From positions 1,178,001-1,242,000 of the forward strand of contig NZ_CP118631.1 in the NCBI RefSeq assembly GCF_028993635.1: a stretch of 64,000 nt of DNA, in the 5' to 3' direction. The notes beneath the pieces were generated by a model that saw only the letters and a program-made list of their open reading frames with translations, did not search any database and had not been told where the DNA came from. The stretch is from Mucilaginibacter sp. SJ (GTDB lineage Bacteria; Bacteroidota; Bacteroidia; Sphingobacteriales; Sphingobacteriaceae). The position numbers were made by a program, and so were the translations under genes. Below are positions 57,194 through 64,000 of this stretch, piece by piece; the stretch's first letter is position 1; every line of letters starts with the position of its first letter.

Positions 57194-59584
57194 CTACTCG
57201 TTTTTAAGGCTTTTAGCCGGATTAGCATTTGCTGCCCTTACTGATTGCACACTTACTGTTACAAAAGCGATAATCACGGAGAGGATACCTGCTACCGCGA
57301 AGATCCACCAGTTAATATCAACCCGGTAAGCAAAACTTTGTAACCATTTGCTCATGCCATACCAGGCCAGCGGCGAGGCAATTAATGTGGATATCACCAC
57401 CAGTTTCATCAAATCTTTTGACAACAGGGTAACTATGGAGGTTACACTTGCACCCAAAACTTTCCTGATGCCGATTTCTTTTACCCTTTGTTCGGCAGTA
57501 AAGGTTACCAGGCCGAAAAGCCCAAGACAAGCAATACTAATTGCCAACACGGTGAATATGAACAGGATGCTGCCTTGCTTTTGCTCTGACCGATATTGTT
57601 TGGCAAAATTCTGATCAAGAAAATGAAACTCTGCCTTGTTTTCAATATCAAACCTGCCGTAAACATTACTGATATAATTGAGCGTGGACGGGATATTATT
57701 TTTGCCTATGCGCACGTACATATTATCCTCATCATTAACAGTAGCAGGCAGGTGTAGTACCATAGATGATACTTTATGCTGCAGCGAATAGGTATTGAAG
57801 TCCTTAACTACGCCGATGATCTTTTGTGTAATTACATTTCCATTTTCATCCACCCCGGTACGTACCGATTTCCCGACAGCATCTTTCCATCCCATTTCAT
57901 TCACAAGCGTTTGATTAACGATGATGGATTCTTTCTGATCAGTCGCCATCGAGGTTGAAAAATTCCGTCCTTTAGCCAGCCTGATTTGTAAGGTTGGTAT
58001 AAAATCTTCATCAACAACCAGGCTCTCCACCACCTTTGAATCAGCGTTGCTTTTACCATCAGCACCGATATTGAATTTCACGGTGCCAATATCGTTATTG
58101 CCTATCGGGTTACCCGCTATACCCACAGCCTCAACGGCAGGGTTTTGCAACAGCTGACTTTTAATAGCTGCTATTTTAGTACGGGCTGATTTATCATGAA
58201 TATGAAAAGTAAGGGTTTGCGCCTTGTTAAAGCCGAGGTCTTTGTTCATTACATAATGTAGCTGCCGGTAAATAATGCACGAACCGGCTATCATCACAAT
58301 GGTAATCACAAACTGAAACACCACTAATACCTTTCTGAAAATTAAAGTAGCAGCCTGGCTGCCCATTTGCCCTTTCATAGCAGTAATGGTTTGAAAACCC
58401 GAAAGGAACAAGGCCGGGTATAAGCCACTCAAAATACCCGTAAGCAAAGCAAACAGCGTAAATACGATAACCGTTTTACCAATACCGAATTGAAACAGAA
58501 TCAAATTCTTGCCTGATAGCTGGTTAAAATAAGGTAGTAAAAACTGTACCATCACCGCTGCCACCAGGGTAGCAACGCCGGTAAGCAATACCGATTCGGC
58601 AAAGAACATGGTTATTAGCTGTTTTTTGCTTGATCCGATCACCTTGCGTACGCCAATCTCTTTGATTCTTACCGATGAACGTGCGGTAGTTAGATTTACG
58701 TAATTGATAACCGCGATTGCCAGGATTAGCAGGGCTACTACACCAAACACATAGATATAGGTAATGTTACCAACACTCCCAAGCTCATAATCAAGGTTTG
58801 AATGCAGGTGGATGGAAGTAAGCGGCTGCAGTTCCATTGTAAATTGCATTGGGCCAAGCGTACCTTTTATATATTTATTGAAGAAAGCATCCGAGCTTGC
58901 CTCTATCTTTTTATAATCGTCCGGATTTTTGAGCAGTAAATAGGTGTAAATACCCGCATTGCCCCATTTATCAATATAACCATCAGGAAAAGAGCGCAGA
59001 GCTTCAAAACTGAACTGGGAATTTATCGGTACATCATTTATTATGGCGGTGACTGTATTAGGATTATTTTCGATAAGTACCGTTTTATCCAAAGCGTCGG
59101 CGGTGTTGCCAAACAATTTTTCGGCCAGTGTTTTGGTAAGTACAATGCTGTTAGGTTTACTTAAGGCAGAGGCAGCATCGCCGGATAAAAAGTGATGAGT
59201 AAAGATATTAAAAAAGCCCTTATCGGTAAAAAGCATGGCGCCTTCATTAATTTGCTTTTCACCATAGCTTATTTTACCACCGCCTTCAGCATCAATGCGG
59301 ATAGCATCTTCCACTTCGGGATAGTCGTTTTTTAAAGCGGGGGCGTATGGGGCCGATGTAACTGCAAGGTTAAACCTGCCGCCGTTCCATGCCCCATGTT
59401 GTACAACCCGGAAAACCCTGTCGGCCTTTTCATTGTATCGGTCATAGCTCCATTCGTCGATAATATACAAGGCGATGAGCCAAAAGGCAGCAACGCCAAT
59501 AGCCAACCCTAAAATATTGATAAATGAAAATACTTTATGTTTGAGGAGGTTTCTCCAGGCTATTTTAATATAGTTGCGCAACAT
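57194..59584 (-). CDS. ABC permease P15 (subfamily C), first gene of its group
   Basis: A two-halved FtsX/MacB permease of 796 residues from ATG 59584, which lies 37 bases after the TTGGTA element. It starts MLRNYIKIAWRNLLKHK. Subfamily C marks: DEWSYDRYNEK after TM1, TSIHLHSNLDYELGSVGNIT before TM2, and TTARSSVRIKEIGVRKVIGSSK (about 309). Half one ends SGFQTITAMKG, which lacks the usual Pro. Half two opens VLVVFQFVITIVMIAGS, and AEQRVKEIGIRKVLGAS is at about 702. The C-terminus is ANPAKSLKNE, preceded by the unusual VRAANAN where others have IKAALAN. It leads P15-P12. Confidence 0.94.
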   Translation of the reverse strand: MLRNYIKIAWRNLLKHKVFSFINILGLAIGVAAFWLIALYIIDEWSYDRYNEKADRVFRVVQHGAWNGGRFNLAVTSAPYAPALKNDYPEVEDAIRIDAEGGGKISYGEKQINEGAMLFTDKGFFNIFTHHFLSGDAASALSKPNSIVLTKTLAEKLFGNTADALDKTVLIENNPNTVTAIINDVPINSQFSFEALRSFPDGYIDKWGNAGIYTYLLLKNPDDYKKIEASSDAFFNKYIKGTLGPMQFTMELQPLTSIHLHSNLDYELGSVGNITYIYVFGVVALLILAIAVINYVNLTTARSSVRIKEIGVRKVIGSSKKQLITMFFAESVLLTGVATLVAAVMVQFLLPYFNQLSGKNLILFQFGIGKTVIVFTLFALLTGILSGLYPALFLSGFQTITAMKGQMGSQAATLIFRKVLVVFQFVITIVMIAGSCIIYRQLHYVMNKDLGFNKAQTLTFHIHDKSARTKIAAIKSQLLQNPAVEAVGIAGNPIGNNDIGTVKFNIGADGKSNADSKVVESLVVDEDFIPTLQIRLAKGRNFSTSMATDQKESIIVNQTLVNEMGWKDAVGKSVRTGVDENGNVITQKIIGVVKDFNTYSLQHKVSSMVLHLPATVNDEDNMYVRIGKNNIPSTLNYISNVYGRFDIENKAEFHFLDQNFAKQYRSEQKQGSILFIFTVLAISIACLGLFGLVTFTAEQRVKEIGIRKVLGASVTSIVTLLSKDLMKLVVISTLIASPLAWYGMSKWLQSFAYRVDINWWIFAVAGILSVIIAFVTVSVQSVRAANANPAKSLKNE

Positions 59585-59621
59585 CGGTAAATGGTTTATA
59601 CCACTAAAATATTAAAACCCG

Positions 59622-59721
59622 TACCAAATATTCAATTAATTAAAAATCAGATATTTATATAAAAAACACCAATTAAAACCGTACGATAATGAAACACATG
59701 TAGTACGGATGTGAACGATTG
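59622..59721 (-). promoter_or_regulatory. Shared promoter architecture, copy 4 (P15-P12 unit)
   Basis: Half-sites TCCGTACT (minus strand, 59709-59702) and CGTACGGT (59685-59678) are separated by 16 bases including GTGTTTC. The flanking CACTGTATCA of the other copies is not conserved here. After 49 bases comes TTTGGTA (59628-59622), and the P15 ATG follows 37 bases later. Confidence 0.78.
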
Positions 59722-59723
59722 TT

Positions 59724-59799
59724 AAGGTTAAAGGCAAAAGGGAAAGGCTTTGAAATTGGGATTTTAATCAATTTTGTTCTTCATTTCGCCTTTAACCTT
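59724..59799. repeat. Inverted repeat after P16
   Basis: AAGGTTAAAGGC (59724-59735) pairs perfectly with GCCTTTAACCTT (59788-59799). Additional AAAGGGAAAGGC and TTTCGCC words lie beside the arms. It stands between the P16 stop and promoter copy 4, so it may end the adaptor-ATPase-P16 transcript. Confidence 0.8.
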
Positions 59800-59861
59800 T
59801 CGCCTCTTAAATCATACTTTTCTGGCGCAAGTATTGAGCGGTTGCCGGAGCGTAGACCAAT

Positions 59862-62228
59862 CTATTCGTTTTTCAAACTCTTAACCGGATTACTCAACGC
59901 CGCTTTGATAGCCTGCCAGCTTACCGTAAGCAGGCAAACTACCATACTAATCCCTATAGTGACAATAAATACCCAGGCACTTATATCTGTACGGTAGGTA
60001 TAATGCTGCAACCATTTGCTCATGTTGTACCAGCTCAGGGCCGAGCCAATAATAAATGAAATAACCACGAGTATTAAAAACTCTCTCGACAGGTTGAACC
60101 ACAAACTACTGATGCTTGCGCCTAATACTTTACGGATACTGATCTCCTTTTTACGCTGTTCGGCCGAGAACGAAGCTAAACCAAACAAGCCGAGACAGGA
60201 TATAATAATGGCCAGCACAGTAAACGAACTCGACAACGTACCCAACAGCTTTTCATTTTCAAATTTGCCGCTGAAGTTTTCGTCAACAAACTTGTATTCA
60301 AATGGATATTCGGGGTTATATTTTTTATAAATGTCGCCAATTGTAGCAAGGCTCTTTGATATCGGAGCATTCGGATTTAAACGAATACCAAGCTGACCTG
60401 CCCAACCTTTATCAAAACCAATAATAGCAGGCTTCACGGGTTCATATGGCGATCCCCAAACAAAATCTTTAACAATACCAACCACGGTACAATTACGGCC
60501 CTGCCATTTCACTATCTGCCCAAGCGGATCTTTTAAGCGCATTAGTTTAACAGCCGATTCGTTCATAATGAGCGACAGTGAGTCAGCCATCCGACCTGGT
60601 ATATAATCACGCCCTTTTATCAATTCAAGCTTATAAGTTGAAATAAAATGAAATGAAGTAACAATCTGGTCAATAGGTATTTTGTCCTCGCCAGGTAGCT
60701 GCCCGGGCCAGTTAATGCCCCAACTGCTGCTGCCGTTACTGGCTATACTGCCCGATGTTTCTGCAGCATCAACAGCGGCTCCCGCGTTAATTATATCCGT
60801 TCTGAAGTTTTCATATTCTTTATATAAATTGCCATCTAATGAGATCTCTATAAGTCCATTTTGTGAATAACCTACCGGGCGGTCTTTAATGTAGTTGATC
60901 TGTTTATAAATCAGGATACTTGAAAGTATAAGACATGTAGCAAATACAAATTGTACAATAACCAATACCTGTCTTGAGTGCAGCGTTTTTCTACCCGTTT
61001 TGTTAGCGCCCTTTAAAACTTTTACCGGTTTAAACGACGACAAGAATAAAGCCGGGTAACTACCTGCCAATAAACCTGTTATCAGGGTTACTAATATAGC
61101 GGCTCCCCATGTCCACGCATTGCTATAAGGAATTGTTAGTTGCTTGTGTATGATTTCGTTAAAATAGCCAAGCGTTGATGCTATTATTACCAGTGCAACA
61201 ACAAGCGAAATTATAGCGGTTAGGATTGATTCGCCTAAAAACTGCTGGACAATGGCTATTCTCCGCGCACCCACAACTTTACGGATCCCAACCTCGCGGG
61301 AACGACGTTCAGACCGCGCAGTAGAAAGGTTCATAAAGTTGATACAGGCAATAAGCAAAATGCCTATTGCAAGAAACAGGAATAAACGCACATATTCAAT
61401 TGCGCCGCCTGTATTTACTCCATTTTTGAACTCGCTGTGCAGGTGCCATTTGGCAAATGGAAACAAAAACAGTTGATTTTCTTTATTATGGTCGTCATAA
61501 CGACCAATTAACTTTTTGATTTCCAGATTAAGCTTATCTATATTAACACCAGGCTTAAGCATAACATAAGTTTTGAACGAATAATTACCCCAGCCCGATG
61601 TTTTCACCCAGCCATTGTCAGCTTCATAAAGTTTCCATGAAATGAGCGCGTTAAACCTGAACGTAGAATTCCGGGGCAGATCTTTGTAAACAGCACTCAC
61701 TTTTACCAGCCGCGAACCATTTAACTTAACAGTCTTACCTATAGGATCAACATCGCCAAAAACGGCCTTTACTGCCGATTCGGACATGATAACTGACGAC
61801 ATATCCCTGAAAGCATCTTTTTTGTTACCCTTTACAAAATCAAGTGTAAACATATTCAGAAATGACTCGTCGGCCGCAATGGTATTTACTTTTAACGGTT
61901 TATTGTTGTAATTAAACAGTTGATCGTATGACCAGTTTGCACGGGCAGCATACTCAACCTCCGGATAGTCTTTTTGCAGCGCGGCAGCAATCTGCACGGG
62001 TGTGGCATCTCCCGTGTTTATTTCGCCATTTGAAGGCTGATTGCGCATTACCTTATACAGCCTGTCTTTATTTTCATGAAACCCATCATAAGTAAATTCA
62101 TTATAAACATATAACAGCAACATAAAGCTCACGGCCATGCCAACACCCAAACCTCCAATGTTGATGGCCGAATAAAGTTTGTTTTTAATCAAACTCCGCC
62201 ACGCGATTTTTAAATAGTTCTTAAACAT
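59862..62228 (-). CDS. ABC permease P16 (subfamily A)
   Basis: A two-halved FtsX/MacB permease of 788 residues. The start at 62228 (MFKNYLKIAWRSLIKNK) is chosen over an in-frame ATG at 62249. Subfamily A mark: NGVNTGGAIEYVRLF before TM2, then STARSERRSREVGIRKVVGARR (about 311). Half one ends SSFKPVKVLKG and half two opens VLVIVQFVFATCLILSS. The second coupling segment AEQRKKEISIRKVLGAS (about 693) has Ser for Gly. The C-terminus is SNPVKSLKNE. It is the only intact permease in the adaptor-ATPase 2 unit, so it is the best candidate for the original partner of that ATPase. Confidence 0.94.
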   Translation of the reverse strand: MFKNYLKIAWRSLIKNKLYSAINIGGLGVGMAVSFMLLLYVYNEFTYDGFHENKDRLYKVMRNQPSNGEINTGDATPVQIAAALQKDYPEVEYAARANWSYDQLFNYNNKPLKVNTIAADESFLNMFTLDFVKGNKKDAFRDMSSVIMSESAVKAVFGDVDPIGKTVKLNGSRLVKVSAVYKDLPRNSTFRFNALISWKLYEADNGWVKTSGWGNYSFKTYVMLKPGVNIDKLNLEIKKLIGRYDDHNKENQLFLFPFAKWHLHSEFKNGVNTGGAIEYVRLFLFLAIGILLIACINFMNLSTARSERRSREVGIRKVVGARRIAIVQQFLGESILTAIISLVVALVIIASTLGYFNEIIHKQLTIPYSNAWTWGAAILVTLITGLLAGSYPALFLSSFKPVKVLKGANKTGRKTLHSRQVLVIVQFVFATCLILSSILIYKQINYIKDRPVGYSQNGLIEISLDGNLYKEYENFRTDIINAGAAVDAAETSGSIASNGSSSWGINWPGQLPGEDKIPIDQIVTSFHFISTYKLELIKGRDYIPGRMADSLSLIMNESAVKLMRLKDPLGQIVKWQGRNCTVVGIVKDFVWGSPYEPVKPAIIGFDKGWAGQLGIRLNPNAPISKSLATIGDIYKKYNPEYPFEYKFVDENFSGKFENEKLLGTLSSSFTVLAIIISCLGLFGLASFSAEQRKKEISIRKVLGASISSLWFNLSREFLILVVISFIIGSALSWYNMSKWLQHYTYRTDISAWVFIVTIGISMVVCLLTVSWQAIKAALSNPVKSLKNE

Positions 62229-62239
62229 ATGTTTTATTT

Positions 62240-62327
62240 CATTAGTCATTGGTCATTAAGTCATTACCTGTCGCCTGCGCAATTAGTCATTCAAAATGAC
62301 TTAATGGAGAGCAACCGATGACTTATA
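62240..62327. repeat. GTCATT-word inverted repeat between the permease remnant and P16
   Basis: ATTAGTCATTGGTCATTAAGTCATT (split words, 62240-62264) faces AATGACTTAATGG and CCGATGACT (about 62294-62322). Arms are imperfect but use the same words as the P3-P2 and P9-P8 spacers. It shows that the remnant kept a normal spacer. Confidence 0.7.
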
Positions 62328-62333
62328 TGATAA

Positions 62334-62499
62334 TTATTCAGATCGTAAACTCTTCACCGGGTTAGTCAACGCCGCTTTAATAGCCTGGAAACTTACCGTA
62401 GCGAAGGCTATAATAACGGTAAGGCCGATGATATTTAAGGCGCTAAAACTTGGTGTTAACTAAGTTTCGCTATGCGGTTTTCGGGTAGTTTTTAAACAT
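62334..62499 (-). pseudogene. Remnant of a seventeenth permease with a large internal deletion
   Basis: The 166 bases read from ATG (62499) as MFKNYPKTA, stop, RNLVNTKF, stop, and then, in another frame, SALNIIGL directly joined to TVIIAFATVSFQAIKAALTN and PVKSLRSE with a proper stop at 62334. These are the first about 25 residues (to the start of TM1) and the last about 30 residues (end of TM8) of a permease like its neighbours. Roughly 740 codons are missing between. Two in-frame stops and a frameshift confirm it is dead. The ending SLRSE is of the P1-P12 type, not the SLKNE type of adjacent P16. Confidence 0.93.
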
Positions 62500-62534
62500 A
62501 GGAATAGCTCTTAAATAACAAAAACGCTCTAACA

Positions 62535-62564
62535 CGCCCTTCTCCACAAATGCGGAGAAGGGCG
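62535..62564. repeat. Perfect GC-rich hairpin between ATPase 2 and the permease remnant
   Basis: CGCCCTTCTCC (62535-62545) pairs perfectly with GGAGAAGGGCG (62554-62564) around an eight-base loop. No T-run follows on the minus strand. It could partially terminate or protect the adaptor-ATPase 2 message. It resembles the C/G-run hairpins between P4 and P3. Confidence 0.85.
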
Positions 62565-62658
62565 CAGAGGCACTTATTAACTTATCTATAAACTGATTTC
62601 GGGGGGCGCGCTGGTCTAAGTCAAAAGTAGTTAGTTTTAAGTCGGAAGTTATTTTCTT

Positions 62659-62689
62659 ACCATGAACTATAAACCATTAACCATGAACT
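62659..62689. repeat. Direct repeat ACCATGAACT, two copies 21 bases apart
   Basis: Copies at 62659-62668 and 62680-62689 with AAACCATTA between, just after the ATPase 2 stop. It is a word-type spacer with the same 21-base period as the repeat at 35502-35534. Confidence 0.65.
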
Positions 62690-62697
62690 CAATAAAA

Positions 62698-63375
62698 CTA
62701 AACCATGATATTTTCCATCACGGTTTGTCCGTCAAGCAGGCGTATAATGCGGTGACTGTAACGGGCATCATGCTCAGAGTGCGTAACCATGATAATGGTA
62801 GTTCCCTGTTCGTTCAAATCGGTAAGCAGCTCCATTACATCGTTACCGTTACTGCTATCCAGGTTACCGGTAGGCTCATCCGCAAGGATCAGCTTTGGCT
62901 TATTAACAACTGCACGGGCAATAGCCACACGCTGTTGCTGACCACCTGATAACTGCTGCGGATAGTGGTTGCGACGGTGCATGATCTGCATTTTGTCTAA
63001 CACCTCTTCCACCCTTTTAACACGCTCTGACGCAGCTACCCCTGTGTAAATCAATGGCAATTCAACGTTTTCAAATACGGTAAGCTCATCAATAAGGTTA
63101 AAGCTCTGGAACACGAAACCGATGTTGTGTTTACGCAAATCGGCGCGTTTGCGCTCATTAAAATGCGCTACTTCAATTTCATTAAAAACATAGCTGCCGG
63201 CATCCGGATCATCAAGCATTCCTAAAATATTAAGCAGGGTTGATTTACCGCAGCCCGACGGGCCCATAATGGCTACAAACTCGCCTGTAGCCACTTCCAT
63301 CGACAGCTTGTTTAACGCGATGGTCTCTACCTCTTCGGTACGGTAGAATTTCTCAAGATTAGAAATTTTTATCAT
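62698..63375 (-). CDS. ABC ATPase 2, canonical MacB/LolD type
   Basis: A 225-residue cytoplasmic ATPase for FtsX/MacB-type permeases. All motifs are standard: Walker A GPSGCGKST (39-47), Q-loop VFQSFN, signature LSGGQQQRVAIARAV, Walker B LILADE, D-loop GNLDS and switch histidine VTHSEHD. The LIDELTVFENVELPL segment after the Q-loop is typical of this class. It lies 131 bases after the adaptor gene and upstream of the permease remnant and P16. Compared with ATPase 1 (19570-20247) it has no unusual substitutions, so it is the likely general power unit of the array. Confidence 0.95.
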   Translation of the reverse strand: MIKISNLEKFYRTEEVETIALNKLSMEVATGEFVAIMGPSGCGKSTLLNILGMLDDPDAGSYVFNEIEVAHFNERKRADLRKHNIGFVFQSFNLIDELTVFENVELPLIYTGVAASERVKRVEEVLDKMQIMHRRNHYPQQLSGGQQQRVAIARAVVNKPKLILADEPTGNLDSSNGNDVMELLTDLNEQGTTIIMVTHSEHDARYSHRIIRLLDGQTVMENIMV

Positions 63376-63506
63376 TGGTGCCTCCGTTGTTCATCCCGCC
63401 TTTATGGCGATATGATTTGATTTTTTGTTTATTTAAATTTATTAATTATCTCTGTTATATATTATAATGACGCTTAAACAGCGCCGGGCGTTGCAGCCGG
63501 GTTACG

Positions 63507-64000
63507 TTATTTTTTCAGCACAAGCTCCTGAATATCACCATAGGTTTCATAACTTGAGGTAATAACCTTATCGCCCGGATTTAAGCCTTCTGTTACCACA
63601 AAATAATCGGGGCTCTGGCGTCCAAGCTGGATGTTTACTCTGTATGCTTTTGAACCATCTTCACTTACCTTAAAGATCCAGTTGCCGCCTGTTTGTTGGA
63701 AGAAACCGCCTTTAGGCACCAATACCGCCTGCATCTGATCGCTCAATGCCAGCCTTACCTGCAGCGTTTGGCCTTTACGGATGCCGGTTGGCACCTTGCC
63801 TACGAACTGCATATCAACCTGGAAACTACCTGTTGTTTTAACCTGGGTATATACCTTTTTTATAACCAGGTTATAGGTTTGATCGGCAAACTGAAAATCG
63901 CCTTTCAGGCCTGTGTAAATACGCGACAGATAGTGCTCATCAATATCAACCCTAACTTTAAAGCCCGATTGTACGTCTATCTGCCCCAAATGCTCGCCCT
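63507..64000 (-). CDS. Efflux periplasmic adaptor (HlyD/RND membrane-fusion type), C-terminal part
   Basis: The frame is open to the right edge; about 164 C-terminal residues are visible and the start is outside the window. The segment has the beta-barrel (SGFKVRVDIDEHYLSRIYTG) and membrane-proximal domain (VLVPKGGFFQQTGGNWIFKV, then GLNPGDKVITSSYETYGD) of membrane-fusion adaptors that link an inner-membrane ABC permease to TolC. A nearby TTG at 63989 should not be taken as a start: the reading frame and fold continue upstream of it. It heads the ATPase 2-P16 group and is the only adaptor seen. Confidence 0.9.
   Translation of the reverse strand, partial: GEHLGQIDVQSGFKVRVDIDEHYLSRIYTGLKGDFQFADQTYNLVIKKVYTQVKTTGSFQVDMQFVGKVPTGIRKGQTLQVRLALSDQMQAVLVPKGGFFQQTGGNWIFKVSEDGSKAYRVNIQLGRQSPDYFVVTEGLNPGDKVITSSYETYGDIQELVLKK

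Noticed and set aside
20330-59628. Calling the TTGGTAY elements sigma-54 promoters outright.
   Set aside because: The -24-like half fits, but the normally invariant GC of the -12 half is missing in all four copies, and no sigma-54 activator gene is in the window.
22966-62327. Treating the word-like spacers as a CRISPR array or as insertion-sequence ends.
   Set aside because: Words are short, imperfect and contiguous, without unique spacers of constant length. No cas genes, transposase or target-site duplications are visible.
63507-63989. A complete 160-residue adaptor starting from TTG at 63989.
   Set aside because: The frame continues open to the window edge and the fold of membrane-fusion adaptors needs the missing N-terminal part, so this is a truncated view of a larger gene.

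Overview
The window looks like a chromosomal segment of a Bacteroidota bacterium of the family Sphingobacteriaceae, probably Mucilaginibacter or a close relative. Evidence: a TonB-dependent receptor with a carboxypeptidase-like N-terminal domain, a glycoside hydrolase family 9 enzyme of Bacteroidota type, promoters with the phylum's TAnnTTTG -7 element, and FtsX/MacB-type permeases with Bacteroidota-style termini. No tRNA, rRNA, CRISPR array or insertion sequence was seen.

Bases 1-9500 are housekeeping: the 5' part of a TonB receptor (minus), proB-proA, an apparent 30-residue membrane peptide gene with its own promoter and terminator, mnmA, topA and an unknown small gene. Bases 9566-15172 encode a very large alpha-2-macroglobulin-like protein with an intact thioester motif. 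A GH9 glycosidase and an outer-membrane beta-barrel protein follow on the minus strand.

From about 18.1 kb to the right edge, everything is on the minus strand and belongs to one expanded ABC export locus. In transcription order (right to left) it holds a periplasmic adaptor (partial), a canonical ATPase, a decayed permease remnant, permease P16, then permeases P15-P12, a separate DUF4097-type surface protein, permeases P11-P7, permeases P6-P1, and finally a second, divergent ATPase followed by a TolC-like outer-membrane protein. The 16 intact permeases (about 790-820 residues) each carry two MacB-like halves fused in one chain. They fall by eye into at least three subfamilies that are interleaved along the array.

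Three permease groups (P15-, P11- and P6-led) and the ATPase-TolC pair are each preceded by the same promoter architecture: a palindromic box (ACYGTWCG-N16-NGTWCGGW) 48-49 bases upstream of a TTGGTAY element, which lies 36-37 bases from the start codon in the three permease cases. This suggests one regulon under a common regulator that is not in the window. Almost every permease junction holds a different inverted or half-inverted repeat built from short repeated words (GTTCATT, GTCATT, ACTGC and others). The co-regulated 16-permease array, its shared box and the word-like spacers are the main unusual content.
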